DNA of 64,000 nt from Paenibacillus_F sp047238265 (GTDB lineage: Bacteria; Bacillota; Bacilli; Paenibacillales; NBRC-103111): the NCBI RefSeq assembly GCF_047238265.1, contig NZ_JBDFMM010000001.1, positions 248,001 to 312,000 of the forward strand, given 5' to 3'. Positions 18,043 to 28,548 of this stretch are shown one piece after another. The notes below the pieces were generated by a model, which was given only the letters and a program-made list of their open reading frames with translations, made no database searches and had not been told where the DNA came from. How positions within the stretch are numbered: position 1 is the stretch's first letter; the number at the start of each line of letters is the position of its first letter. The position numbers were made by a program, and so were the translations under genes.

Positions 18043-18159
18043 TTTGGTGACGATGGCGGAAGGGAACCACGCGTACCCATCCCGAACACGACCGTTAAGC
18101 CTTCCAGCGCCGATGGTACTTGGACCGAAGGGTCCTGGGAGAGTAGGACGTTGCCAAGC
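18043..18159 (+). rRNA. rrf: 5S ribosomal RNA (between 16S and 23S)
   Basis: About 117 bases beginning TTTGGTGACGATGGCGGAAG, with the conserved CCCGAACACG, GTTAAGC, GCGCCGATGGTACT and GAGAGTAGGACG segments and a 3' end complementary to the 5' end. It lies after 16S and before tRNA-Ile, not after 23S. No second 5S is seen downstream of 23S, where the sequence goes to tRNA genes. A terminator-like hairpin follows directly. Confidence 0.95.
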
Positions 18160-18160
18160 G

Positions 18161-18185
18161 AACCCACTTTGTGGGTTTTTATTTT
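18161..18185 (+). terminator. Terminator-like hairpin inside the rRNA operon
   Basis: AACCCAC (18161-18167), loop TTT, GTGGGTT (18171-18177), then TTTATTTT, immediately after 5S and before tRNA-Ile. No promoter is visible between here and tRNA-Ile. It may be bypassed by rRNA antitermination or may lower expression of the downstream genes. Confidence 0.6.
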
Positions 18186-18250
18186 GCGAAAAGAGCAGGC
18201 AGTTGCTTGCTGGCATGCAAGACCAAAGTGAGTGAACACTCACAACATAC

Positions 18251-18329
<79 letters not shown>

Positions 18330-18358
18330 TTCCTGACAACCATATAAGGAACTCTTTT

Positions 18359-18434
18359 GGGGCCATAGCTCAGCTGGGAGAGCGCCTGCCTTGCAAGCAG
18401 GAGGTCAGCGGTTCGATCCCGCTTGGCTCCACCA
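18359..18434 (+). tRNA. tRNA-Ala (TGC)
   Basis: 76 bases, GGGGCCA acceptor, anticodon TGC in CTTGCAA, T-arm GGTTCGATCCC and encoded CCA. Second spacer tRNA, 31 bases after tRNA-Ile. Confidence 0.97.
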
Positions 18435-18548
18435 AAAACCGTCTTTGACAGCATCGTAATTTCCAGTAAATTACGGGTTGATCTGAAGATGCGTGATATG
18501 GTAAGATACTTCTTGCCGCTTTGAGCGGTAACGAAGCAAGTTGATCCT

Positions 18549-18569
18549 TGAAAACTAGATAGCGAAACA
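18549..18569 (+). other. 23S rRNA processing stem, 5' strand
   Basis: The 21-base segment 18549-18569 is complementary, with a one-base difference in length, to 21671-21690 downstream of 23S. Together they would form the long duplex at the base of pre-23S rRNA. Confidence 0.85.
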
Positions 18570-18632
18570 TGTAACTAGAATCATCCAAAACCTTGATGGT
18601 TTGATGTGTTCATCAATATTCTATTGATGAGA

Positions 18633-21547
<2,915 letters not shown>

Positions 21548-21670
21548 ACCAAACATGTGCGGAGTACAGGTTACTTCGAAAGCATATACTTAGGCACTTA
21601 CGACAGTAAATGCCGCATCGGAAGCATACCCAGCGTATGCACCACAAGATCTTTGGATGGATCGACTGCT

Positions 21671-21690
21671 TGTTTCGCTGCTAGTTTTCA
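21671..21690 (+). other. 23S rRNA processing stem, 3' strand
   Basis: Pairs with 18549-18569 upstream of 23S. The 21548-21670 stretch before it holds no 5S gene and no ORF I can support. Confidence 0.85.
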
Positions 21691-21722
21691 GGGAGCAACC
21701 TGAAAAGTTTGTTTTACACATT

Positions 21723-21813
21723 GGAGAGATACCCAAGTGGCTCAAGGGGACCCTCTGCTAAGGGGTTAGACTGCGTAAGTGGTGCGAGGGTTCGAATCCC
21801 TCTCTCTCCGCCA
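21723..21813 (+). tRNA. tRNA-Ser (GCT)
   Basis: 91 bases with the long variable arm of class II tRNAs, anticodon GCT in CTGCTAA, GGAGAGA acceptor and encoded CCA. First of seven tRNAs after 23S. Confidence 0.96.
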
Positions 21814-21820
21814 GTTTTAA

Positions 21821-21897
21821 GGCGGCGTAGCTCAGCTGGCTAGAGCGTACGGTTCATACCCGTGAGGTCGGGGGTTCGAGCCCCTCCGCCGCTACCA
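21821..21897 (+). tRNA. tRNA-Met (CAT), elongator type
   Basis: 77 bases, GGCGGCG acceptor, anticodon CAT in TTCATAC, encoded CCA. The paired first acceptor base (G1-C72) and overall similarity to B. subtilis elongator tRNA-Met argue against initiator. Confidence 0.95.
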
Positions 21898-21911
21898 TAA
21901 CAACTACATAA

Positions 21912-21987
21912 GGACGCTTAGCTCAGCTGGGAGAGCATCTGCCTTACAAGCAGAGGGTCGGCGGTTCGATCCCGTCAGCGTCCACCA
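21912..21987 (+). tRNA. tRNA-Val (TAC)
   Basis: 76 bases, GGACGCT acceptor, anticodon TAC in CTTACAA, T-arm GGTTCGATCCC, encoded CCA. Confidence 0.96.
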
Positions 21988-22003
21988 TACAAATCATAAG
22001 CAC

Positions 22004-22080
22004 GGAGCTGTGGTGTAGAGGCCTAACATGCCTGCCTGTCACGCAGGAGACCGCGGGTTCGAATCCCGTCAGCTCCGCCA
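22004..22080 (+). tRNA. tRNA-Asp (GTC)
   Basis: 77 bases, GGAGCTG acceptor, anticodon GTC in CTGTCAC, encoded CCA. Confidence 0.96.
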
Positions 22081-22109
22081 TTTTAATTTGTATGACAATT
22101 TCATAGTAT

Positions 22110-22185
<76 letters not shown>

Positions 22186-22227
22186 CTTTTAGTCAAGTTA
22201 GTCAATAACGGCGCTTGGCAGTATTGT

Positions 22228-22313
22228 GGAGGCTTAGCGAAGTGGCCAAACGCAGCAGACTGTAAATCTGTTCTCTGACGAGTTCGGTGGTTCGAATCCA
22301 TCAGCCTCCACCA
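22228..22313 (+). tRNA. tRNA-Tyr (GTA)
   Basis: 86 bases with long variable arm, GGAGGCT acceptor, anticodon GTA in CTGTAAA, encoded CCA. Confidence 0.96.
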
Positions 22314-22323
22314 GTTTTTCCAA

Positions 22324-22396
22324 GAGCCATTAGCTCAGTTGGTAGAGCACCTGACTTTTAATCAGGGTGTCGAAGGTTCGAGTCCTTCATGGCTCA
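22324..22396 (+). tRNA. tRNA-Lys (TTT), no encoded CCA
   Basis: 73 bases, GAGCCAT acceptor pairing with ATGGCTC, anticodon TTT in CTTTTAA. Unlike the other eight tRNAs of the operon it is followed by CATG, so CCA must be added after transcription. Last gene of the operon. Confidence 0.96.
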
Positions 22397-22424
22397 CATG
22401 CCATGTGAACAATTCTCTTCATAT

Positions 22425-22453
22425 AAAAGAGACCTTAATCGGTCTCTTTTTTT
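22425..22453 (+). terminator. Terminator of the rRNA-tRNA operon
   Basis: AAAAGAGACC (22425-22434), six-base loop, GGTCTCTTTT (22441-22450) and further T residues. Perfect ten-base stem. Confidence 0.92.
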
Positions 22454-22769
22454 GTTGTCTTTTTAGCCGCGAAAAGGAAATGTCTCTTAAAACAAACTAT
22501 TGAGTCCAAATTCTCGGTTTAGGCTGAAACTGAAAAATCTGGGGGGGCCGCTGTTCCCGGTTTAACTGTGCTGGAAAGTCCCAGTGATCGCTCTTCTCGG
22601 TTATAACCGCGTTGGATAGTCTTTTGTTTTCGCTGATCCCTGCCCAAGCCGTCCTGAATTATAGGCCCTGCCTGACATTCGACCATGGGGAATTTGTTTT
22701 TAGTGATATCGGCGTTATTCAGAGTGACCGAATAAGTTCACGGCAAATAATGAAGTAAAGACTTCCGAG
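22454..22769 (+). other. Non-coding stretch after the tRNA cluster
   Basis: I see no gene, RNA gene or convincing regulatory element in these 316 bases. It contains a run of seven G near 22542. It marks the break between the lysS-rRNA synteny block and the accessory patch. Confidence 0.5.
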
Positions 22770-23078
22770 CTATTGAAGCTGCTCCAGTTTGTCGGCAACG
22801 GACTGGAGTTTTTGCTGCATGGATGCCGTTTTATCGCGCCGGTCGTCAATTTTGATGGAGGTAGAAACGCGTTGAGCGCCATTTTCAAAAGGGCTCTCAT
22901 GAAGCTTAAGAATGACTTCCATCAGTTGATCCAGGGGACCTTCGATTATGGTGCTCATTGGAGTAAGCTCATAATGAAGAGGCTGGTTGTCCAATATCTT
23001 TTGCAGATGAGCTACATATTCACTTAAGCTTGTAGAGGCTGTGCCTATGGGAACAACTGTAATTTCCGCGATTGCCAT
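22770..23078 (-). CDS. Thiamine-binding/UPF0045 family small protein
   Basis: A 102-aa protein of the MTH1187/YkoF-type thiamine-binding family (DUF77). It has the typical opening AIAEITVVPIGT, then SLSEYVAHLQKIL and YELTPMSTIIEG. Members bind thiamine or related ligands in a ferredoxin-like fold and form multimers. Likely cytosolic; physiological role not certain. AAGGAGG precedes the ATG at about nine bases. It stands alone on the minus strand, with a -10-like TACAAT upstream but no clear -35. The C-terminus (KTASMQQKLQSVADKLEQLQ) is a short coiled-coil-like extension. Confidence 0.85.
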   Translation of the reverse strand: MAIAEITVVPIGTASTSLSEYVAHLQKILDNQPLHYELTPMSTIIEGPLDQLMEVILKLHESPFENGAQRVSTSIKIDDRRDKTASMQQKLQSVADKLEQLQ

Positions 23079-23451
23079 GAGATTGATCCTCCTTGGTTTA
23101 GTGGCAGCTTTATCCTCTTATTGTAATGGATTTGGCGACCGGTTGCTACCTGCTTTATGACGAGGGAGGTTGTGTTTGGAATACGAGCAACCGTCTCTGC
23201 ATGAAGGAAAAGAAGCATGCATTCCGGAAAATAACAGGCTAAACGACAGGATGAACGGGGCGCCATATCCATCGAGAATGGCTGCATATAACGGCACGAT
23301 AGCAGCTTTGGCTGCATCGTTACTTCCATCATCCCTAAGGAACTTTGAACAGTTTCAGGGCTTAAACGGACCTGAAGTCCGGCATATCCGCGAGTATTAA
23401 CCTTTTTCTCAGGAGCGACCTTACCCAATCAGAGAAATTACATAGTGCGAT
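23079..23451. other. Non-coding stretch, possibly gene remnant
   Basis: About 370 bases between two minus-strand genes. Open frames on both strands (127 aa and 76 aa) have no start signal or recognisable motif. One minus-strand frame contains a hydrophobic run (ILDGYGAPFILSFSLLF) that might be a decayed membrane protein, but I cannot name it. Confidence 0.35.
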
Positions 23452-25011
23452 TCAAATGATCTCGCTTAAGATGTAATCGGCTGTTCGCGCAGCTAGAGCC
23501 ATTACGGTATTCGTGGGATTCACTCCGCTGGAAGTGACAAATATGCTGGCGTCGCATACGAACAAATTCGGGATATCGTGAGTTTGGCCGAATGAGTTGA
23601 CGACGGAACGCGAAGGATCACTGCCCATCCGGCAGCCCCCCATCAGGTGGGCGGTATCCGGCACTACATATTCGGGTGTACCTCCGGCGGCGCGCAAAAT
23701 AGACTCCATGTTCGAAACCGCATGTTCAATGAGGCGGGTGTCGTTTTCGCCAAAGCTGAATGATACTTTAGCTCGTGGCAGACCGAAGGCATCTTTTTCG
23801 CCGGATAACGTTACGCGGTTATGCTCCTCGGGAAGGACTTCTCCGACGAGTGTCACGCGGCCGTAAAAGTTGTAGTCCAGCATGGCCTCTCGCAGCGAAG
23901 ATCCCCAGACGGGGAATTCGCCTGTTTTGACGATCCCTTGGGCGAAAGCGAGAGGGCGCGTACCATGAGCATGCAGGGAATATCCGCGTGCAAAGCCGCG
24001 GTCCTTGTCCGATTCGTAAAACTCCTGAGTAGTAGCCAGGACAGGGGTCCCCTTGTACAGCCGCACTTCTTCCTCGAACTTGGCATACACGTCATGACTG
24101 CTATGCGTCATAAGTGCCTTGCCTACCCAGCCGCTGCTGTTGGCAAGTCCTTCCGGATACCGGCTGTTCGCGGAATTCAGCAGCAGGCGGGGCGTTTCGA
24201 CCGCATAGGCCGAGATGATCACGAGTTTCGCTTTTTGACGGTATTCGACTCCTTTTTTTACAAAAAGAACACCGGCAGCTTTACCATCCGGCCCTGTCTC
24301 AATCTGAGTGACCCTGCTGCCGGTAATCACGGTAGCTCCTGCTTGCACGGCTTTCGGAATATGCTGAATGAGGGTGCTGAATTTAGCGTTAGGCATGCAG
24401 CCCTGCTGGCAGAAGCCCCGGTTAATGCACGGGGGCCTGCCTTCAAAAGGTGCAGAAAGAATGGCCAAGGGGGCCGTAACAGAGCGGATCCCCAAGTTTT
24501 CGCAGCCTTTTTGAAACAAATAGGCATTCGGGCTTAGAGGGTCCCGCTCCGGATAAGGATATGGCCCCCGGAAATTCCCCCATGGAAAATGCCGGGGACC
24601 CGAAACCGCGATTTCTTTTTCGATCCGGGAATAGTACGGCTCCAAATCTTTATAGTGAATCGGCCAATCTTCGCCGACTCCGTCGATCGATTTCGTCTTA
24701 AAGTCGGATTCATGGAATCGCAAAAACACCCCGGTAAAATGCTGGGTTCCGCCGCCCACTCCCCAACCTGAATTATTGTGCCCCATTGTTAGAGGGTGCT
24801 TCCCGTCCACAAGCCGCGTATCCTGCCAGCCCAAGCACTTCATGGCCAGCTCGTCGCTCGCGAAATCCCTTTGAGGATCCCGCAGCGGTCCGGCTTCCAA
24901 TACAACAACCTGCAGCCCGGCTTCGCTGAGTTCTTGAGCAAGTACACCGCCTGCCGCTCCGGCGCCTACTATGACCACATCAACGGTTTCCGATTGAGTG
25001 TTCCATTTCAT
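23452..25011 (-). CDS. GMC-family FAD oxidoreductase
   Basis: A 519-aa flavoprotein of the glucose-methanol-choline family, probably the catalytic subunit of a sugar or polyol dehydrogenase. The FAD-binding GAGAAGG lies at residues 16-22, LEAGPLRDP follows at the second strand, WGVGGGTQHF is the family signature region, and the C-terminus has HLMGGCRMGSDP and SSGVNPTNTVMALAARTADYI. A cysteine-rich stretch (CINRGFCQQGCMPNAK) resembles gluconate dehydrogenase large subunits. ATG 25011 overlaps the stop of the upstream partner gene as ATGA, which decides the start against a GTG at 25032. Substrate unknown; no cytochrome subunit is nearby. Confidence 0.88.
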   Translation of the reverse strand: MKWNTQSETVDVVIVGAGAAGGVLAQELSEAGLQVVVLEAGPLRDPQRDFASDELAMKCLGWQDTRLVDGKHPLTMGHNNSGWGVGGGTQHFTGVFLRFHESDFKTKSIDGVGEDWPIHYKDLEPYYSRIEKEIAVSGPRHFPWGNFRGPYPYPERDPLSPNAYLFQKGCENLGIRSVTAPLAILSAPFEGRPPCINRGFCQQGCMPNAKFSTLIQHIPKAVQAGATVITGSRVTQIETGPDGKAAGVLFVKKGVEYRQKAKLVIISAYAVETPRLLLNSANSRYPEGLANSSGWVGKALMTHSSHDVYAKFEEEVRLYKGTPVLATTQEFYESDKDRGFARGYSLHAHGTRPLAFAQGIVKTGEFPVWGSSLREAMLDYNFYGRVTLVGEVLPEEHNRVTLSGEKDAFGLPRAKVSFSFGENDTRLIEHAVSNMESILRAAGGTPEYVVPDTAHLMGGCRMGSDPSRSVVNSFGQTHDIPNLFVCDASIFVTSSGVNPTNTVMALAARTADYILSEII

Positions 25012-25604
25012 CGTTCCGGTTTCGCCTCCCACGGATCAAGATTTCCCCGGTCCGCCCGGATGTAACCTCTTGGATAGGCCGGACCTGCATAGCCGATTTC
25101 GGACCATATTTGGGGGTGAGAATAGTAGGCTTCTACGGTCAGCGCGAGCAGCCTGTTGAAGAAGGCTTTTTGCACGGGTACCGGCCAATCGCCCCGCAGG
25201 GACAGACGAACCTCGGCAATATTCGTGAGAAGCTCCTTCTGCTCCTCTGGCGAAAGTTGTTGAAAAGGTTTCGAATGAAATCCGTGTGACATGGTTTCAA
25301 GGGCCTCCAGCCCTAAGCGGATTAATTCGGACTGAGGAGGGGTATCGGGCCCTCTCTGGGCTTCTTCCTTTTGCCCGTACAATGTATCATCTATATGCTC
25401 AAGCACGTAAGTCAGGATTTCGGACCGGTCGTCGTCCACGAGCAGCGAGCATATGCTTCTGAGCTGTTCCGCCTCAAGCAGCGTTAACAGCCGATATTCG
25501 CGGTGCCGCCGCAAACGTGCACGGACGATAGACCGGGTGTGGGGATCCCAGTGGTTTTGCTCCTTCATAACATCGAAAGAAGGGTATTTTGGCATTTTAC
25601 TCAT
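25008..25604 (-). CDS. Gluconate 2-dehydrogenase subunit 3-like protein
   Basis: A 198-aa protein resembling the small subunit (subunit 3 family) that accompanies GMC dehydrogenases. Visible features are LLTLLEAEQLRSICSLLV near residue 38, HIDDTLYG, and a Trp/Tyr-rich C-terminus with YYSHPQIWSEIGYAGPAYPRGY. Family members usually carry a Tat signal; here the N-terminus (MSKMPKYPSFDVMKEQ) has none, so the complex may be cytosolic or exported with a partner. GGAAGGTGA precedes ATG 25604. The ORF extends upstream without a start signal. It overlaps the GMC gene by four bases. Confidence 0.82.
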   Translation of the reverse strand: MSKMPKYPSFDVMKEQNHWDPHTRSIVRARLRRHREYRLLTLLEAEQLRSICSLLVDDDRSEILTYVLEHIDDTLYGQKEEAQRGPDTPPQSELIRLGLEALETMSHGFHSKPFQQLSPEEQKELLTNIAEVRLSLRGDWPVPVQKAFFNRLLALTVEAYYSHPQIWSEIGYAGPAYPRGYIRADRGNLDPWEAKPER

Positions 25605-25609
25605 ACAAG

Positions 25610-26002
25610 TCACCTTCCATAGACAGCGATTAACCCGAGAACGCCGATAGCTGAGTAAAGCAGAGGCATCAGAACGGGAGGTCCGATAAGGAAATTGCGG
25701 AAAGCATAGGCCCCGACCCTTTTGCCGACTCCACGGACGTGAAGGTACAGCCCGATTAGACCCGTGACGATCCCCAGCCACATGCCGATATGAAAAAGCT
25801 GGAGCAGCCAAGTCCGGTTAAGGAAAACCGCTAGTAACCCGGCCAGAAAGTACAGCGGAGCCGTAATAACGGGAACCAGCATGACTTTGCGGTGAAAATT
25901 TTGCCGGTAATGGGACAAGGCCACTTGAGCCGCGATAAACAAATAAGCGAAAGCCGTAAACAAAATAACGGACCGGTCTAACGTCCAGCTGTTCCAGATC
26001 AT
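25610..26002 (-). CDS. Four-helix membrane protein of the GMC operon
   Basis: A 130-aa hydrophobic protein with about four membrane segments (roughly residues 10-27, 40-60, 65-87 and 105-126) joined by short basic loops such as HYRQNFHRK and RGVGKR. No family recognised. AAAGGAG lies before ATG 26002. It ends five bases before the subunit-3-like gene, so the three genes form one operon. It might anchor the dehydrogenase to the membrane or pass electrons; there is no clear heme-ligand pattern, so this is inference. Confidence 0.7.
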   Translation of the reverse strand: MIWNSWTLDRSVILFTAFAYLFIAAQVALSHYRQNFHRKVMLVPVITAPLYFLAGLLAVFLNRTWLLQLFHIGMWLGIVTGLIGLYLHVRGVGKRVGAYAFRNFLIGPPVLMPLLYSAIGVLGLIAVYGR

Positions 26003-26223
26003 AGTAGAGAGGGCTCCTTTGTGTCGTTTTGAACATTCGTTTGTAAATGTGAGGTCGCTCTTATTTTTTCCATAAAAGGGGGAGTTAACTCGCTATAGGC
26101 GAAATGTTCTTGAGATTTGAGCCGGAGAGAGAACGAAACCTTTACCAAAGGGCGGCAAGTATGGGCGGAATTCGATTGGGAGACGCTAACAGATGCGGTG
26201 AAAAGCCATTTATCCATCGTCAT
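25999..26223 (-). CDS. Candidate 74-aa protein upstream of the GMC operon
   Basis: An open frame starting MTMDKWLFTASVSVSQ whose stop overlaps the membrane gene start as ATGA. The four-base overlap suggests translational coupling, and the amino acid make-up is not strange. Against it: no Shine-Dalgarno is visible before the ATG, and the stretch must also hold the promoter of the divergent gene at 26,260. No family recognised. Confidence 0.3.
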   Translation of the reverse strand: MTMDKWLFTASVSVSQSNSAHTCRPLVKVSFSLRLKSQEHFAYSELTPPFMEKIRATSHLQTNVQNDTKEPSLL

Positions 26224-26259
26224 CCGTCAGGGTAACGATAGGCAGGAGGAATCGAGCGT

Positions 26260-27207
26260 ATGCACTATCTACTCCCTATGCTGACCAGCTTTATTCTGGT
26301 GGCGCTGCTGGTGCCCGTCATGAAGCGGATCGCTGTAAAAGCAGAATTTGTCGACCGGCCGTCCACGCGTAAAATTCATGCAGCCCCTATCCCCCTGCTG
26401 GGAGGAGTGGCGATTTACATCGCGTGCGCGGCATCTATTTTATTGTTCAGCCGCAACGGCAATCTATCCTATGCGGTGCTGATCGGCGGAACGGTCCTTA
26501 TGCTGACCGGCTTGACGGACGACTGGTTCAAAACGCGGAGCAAGGACTTTCCTGTCTGGCCAAGGCTGATCATCTATATCGCGGTGTCTGCGGTGCCGCT
26601 TTTTTTCGGCATTCAAATTATCGGGGTATCGAATCTTCACTTCAGCGGCATGATTTTCTTCCCGGTCTGGCTTGTTTGGCTCGGTACGATGGCCTGGATT
26701 TTCGGGATTACCAATATGATCAACTTCATCGACGGGGTGGACGGTCTCGCTTCGGGTATCGTCACGATCGCTTCTGCGGCGCTGCTTGTAGCGGCCATAG
26801 TCAAAAGGCAGGAGGATTCCGCTTTGATTGCGGGAATTCTGGTCGGCGCCTGCCTCGCTTTTCTGGCGTTCAATTTTTATCCCGCCAAAATTTTCATGGG
26901 TGACGCGGGCGCGATATTCCTGGGTTATACAATCGCGGTCGTCGCTGTGGACGGAGCGTTCAAAAGTGCGACGTTTGTCTCCATCCTGGTTCCCGTGCTG
27001 GCGCTGGGCGTGCCTATTTTGGATACGGTCATCGTGTTTACGAGGCGGCTTCTCAAGGGTGGAGGGCTGCACCGGGCCGATAAGCTGCATACGCATCACA
27101 GCCTGATGCAGTGGGGGTTGTCCCAAACCCAGACGGTTTCTTTCCTGTACCTGGTCGGCGCCCTGTTCTCTCTGCTTTCCATTATTGTAGTGCTTATGGG
27201 CGTATGA
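26260..27207 (+). CDS. tagO: Undecaprenyl-phosphate GlcNAc-1-phosphate transferase (TagO/WecA type)
   Basis: Integral membrane enzyme moving a sugar-1-phosphate from a UDP-sugar to undecaprenyl phosphate, the first step of teichoic acid or another wall polymer. The 315-aa protein has about ten membrane segments. The cytosolic motifs of the MraY/WecA family are present: LTDDW near residue 86, NMINFIDGVDGLASG near 156, FMGDAGA near 213, and the late HTHHSL. AGGAGG precedes the ATG. Acceptor polymer is unknown; no other tag or tua gene lies here. Confidence 0.92.
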   Translation: MHYLLPMLTSFILVALLVPVMKRIAVKAEFVDRPSTRKIHAAPIPLLGGVAIYIACAASILLFSRNGNLSYAVLIGGTVLMLTGLTDDWFKTRSKDFPVWPRLIIYIAVSAVPLFFGIQIIGVSNLHFSGMIFFPVWLVWLGTMAWIFGITNMINFIDGVDGLASGIVTIASAALLVAAIVKRQEDSALIAGILVGACLAFLAFNFYPAKIFMGDAGAIFLGYTIAVVAVDGAFKSATFVSILVPVLALGVPILDTVIVFTRRLLKGGGLHRADKLHTHHSLMQWGLSQTQTVSFLYLVGALFSLLSIIVVLMGV

Positions 27208-27245
27208 GCCGCATCCCGCGTCCGGGTCTATCAAGGCATCTATAA

Positions 27246-27274
27246 GTGAAACGCTTACCTAGCTGTGTTACAAT
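27246..27274 (+). promoter_or_regulatory. Candidate promoter with cre-like site
   Basis: GTGAAA (27246-27251), 17 bases, TACAAT (27269-27274). The complement of 27246-27260 reads AGGTAAGCGTTTCAC, close to the CcpA operator core (GTAAGCGTT) but mismatched at the end. If real, CcpA would act on the downstream PucR-type regulator gene. Confidence 0.4.
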
Positions 27275-27326
27275 AACAGGAAGCACCATGGCAGCCTCGA
27301 TATTACACAGATAGGGAGCTATGCGG

Positions 27327-28442
27327 ATGGAATGGGAAAGGCTGAAAGAACAATTGGAGTCGATCGGCAAAGGCCCGGTCCAACTGATTGCAAAGACGCC
27401 GGAAGAGTGGGAAGCCCTTACAAGAAACGCCGGGAAAAATAACGGGGACAGGCAGGGGCAGAATAAGAGCAGCATGCTGATCGGAAAAGAAGTCTATTTC
27501 CTGCTGAGCAGGGAAGGAAATCAAGTCCATGCTTTGTCTATTCCTGCGGGGAACTTGGCCGGGGACGAACGTCATCTGGTCGAGTGGCTCATTGAATCCG
27601 CACAGCCGGAGAAAAGGAAGGGCGGCACTCTTCTGCTCGAAGAAGAGAGAAAGCTTTCCGCGCTTAGGGAATGGCTGCTGCAGCATGCCGAAACCGACAC
27701 CCAAGCGGAGGTTCCCGACACGATCTCCTCCCAGGCCGGGCTTTATTCGACCAAAATACCTTTTCTCCTGTATGGAGATTATTCTTCCAACGTACGGGCG
27801 TCTTACCGGGAGCTGAAAAGGCTGCTGGAGACGTTTTTTGACGCGGAAATTATATTGATCCCCTTGCTGGATAAGGAATGGCTGATTCTCGCGCCCGATT
27901 ATCTGCTTACCGTGGGGCAGGAAGACAAAACGGATACTCAGGAAGAGAGCACCGAGCAGATGCTCGATGCCCTGGCCTCAGGACTTCACGACATGCTGGC
28001 TACCGAATGGGTAGGGGAGAGCCATCTTGGGATTCACTATCCCATCCAGCCCGCCCAGACGCTTTTGACGGCCATGCTGTCTCTGCGCTCGACGATTATG
28101 CTCGGCCGGTTGTACAATGTGACGAACAATATCCACACGCCTTGGCATTTACAAATGGAAAAGCTGCTGCACCCGATACCCGAATCCGAGAAACATCAGT
28201 TTCTGGAACATGTACTGAAGGATTATTCCATGGATGCGGAGACCCAGTCTACGCTGGAAAGTTTTTTTGCGCTGGACTGCAATGTGAGCGAGACGGCCAA
28301 AAAGCTGTATATTCACCGCAATACGCTGTTATACCGGCTGGACAAGTTCAAAAACGAGACGGGGCTGGACGTAAGGACTTTTCATGACGCCGTCCTGGTG
28401 AAGCTGGCGCTCGTATTGTACAAAGTAACAAAAAGAAAGTGA
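27327..28442 (+). CDS. PucR/CdaR-type transcriptional regulator
   Basis: A 371-aa protein ending in the PucR-type C-terminal HTH: FFALDCNVSETAKKLYIHRNTLLYRLDKF at about residues 312-340, followed by the conserved DVRTFHDAVLVKLAL. The N-terminal two thirds is acidic with no recognised sensor domain; a GGDEF-like linker seen in many CdaR proteins is not evident. ATG 27327 is favoured over 27321, because AGGGAG (27313-27318) is then eight bases away. It stands directly before the sugar ABC ATPase gene, so a role in carbohydrate uptake control is plausible but not shown. Confidence 0.82.
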   Translation: MEWERLKEQLESIGKGPVQLIAKTPEEWEALTRNAGKNNGDRQGQNKSSMLIGKEVYFLLSREGNQVHALSIPAGNLAGDERHLVEWLIESAQPEKRKGGTLLLEEERKLSALREWLLQHAETDTQAEVPDTISSQAGLYSTKIPFLLYGDYSSNVRASYRELKRLLETFFDAEIILIPLLDKEWLILAPDYLLTVGQEDKTDTQEESTEQMLDALASGLHDMLATEWVGESHLGIHYPIQPAQTLLTAMLSLRSTIMLGRLYNVTNNIHTPWHLQMEKLLHPIPESEKHQFLEHVLKDYSMDAETQSTLESFFALDCNVSETAKKLYIHRNTLLYRLDKFKNETGLDVRTFHDAVLVKLALVLYKVTKRK

Positions 28443-28548
28443 GTTTTTTGTGAAGATTGTGCATAGTCAGTCTTCGGGCATTTAAGCTAAGATAAATGTA
28501 CAGATTCCAAATCAAGCAAGAACATTCAAGAACCAGGGGGAATGAACT

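Noticed and set aside
23045..23428. 127-aa minus-strand frame, and 76-aa plus-strand frame at 23170-23400
   Set aside because: The first overlaps the thiamine-binding gene start; neither has a ribosome site or recognisable motif. Perhaps remnant DNA.
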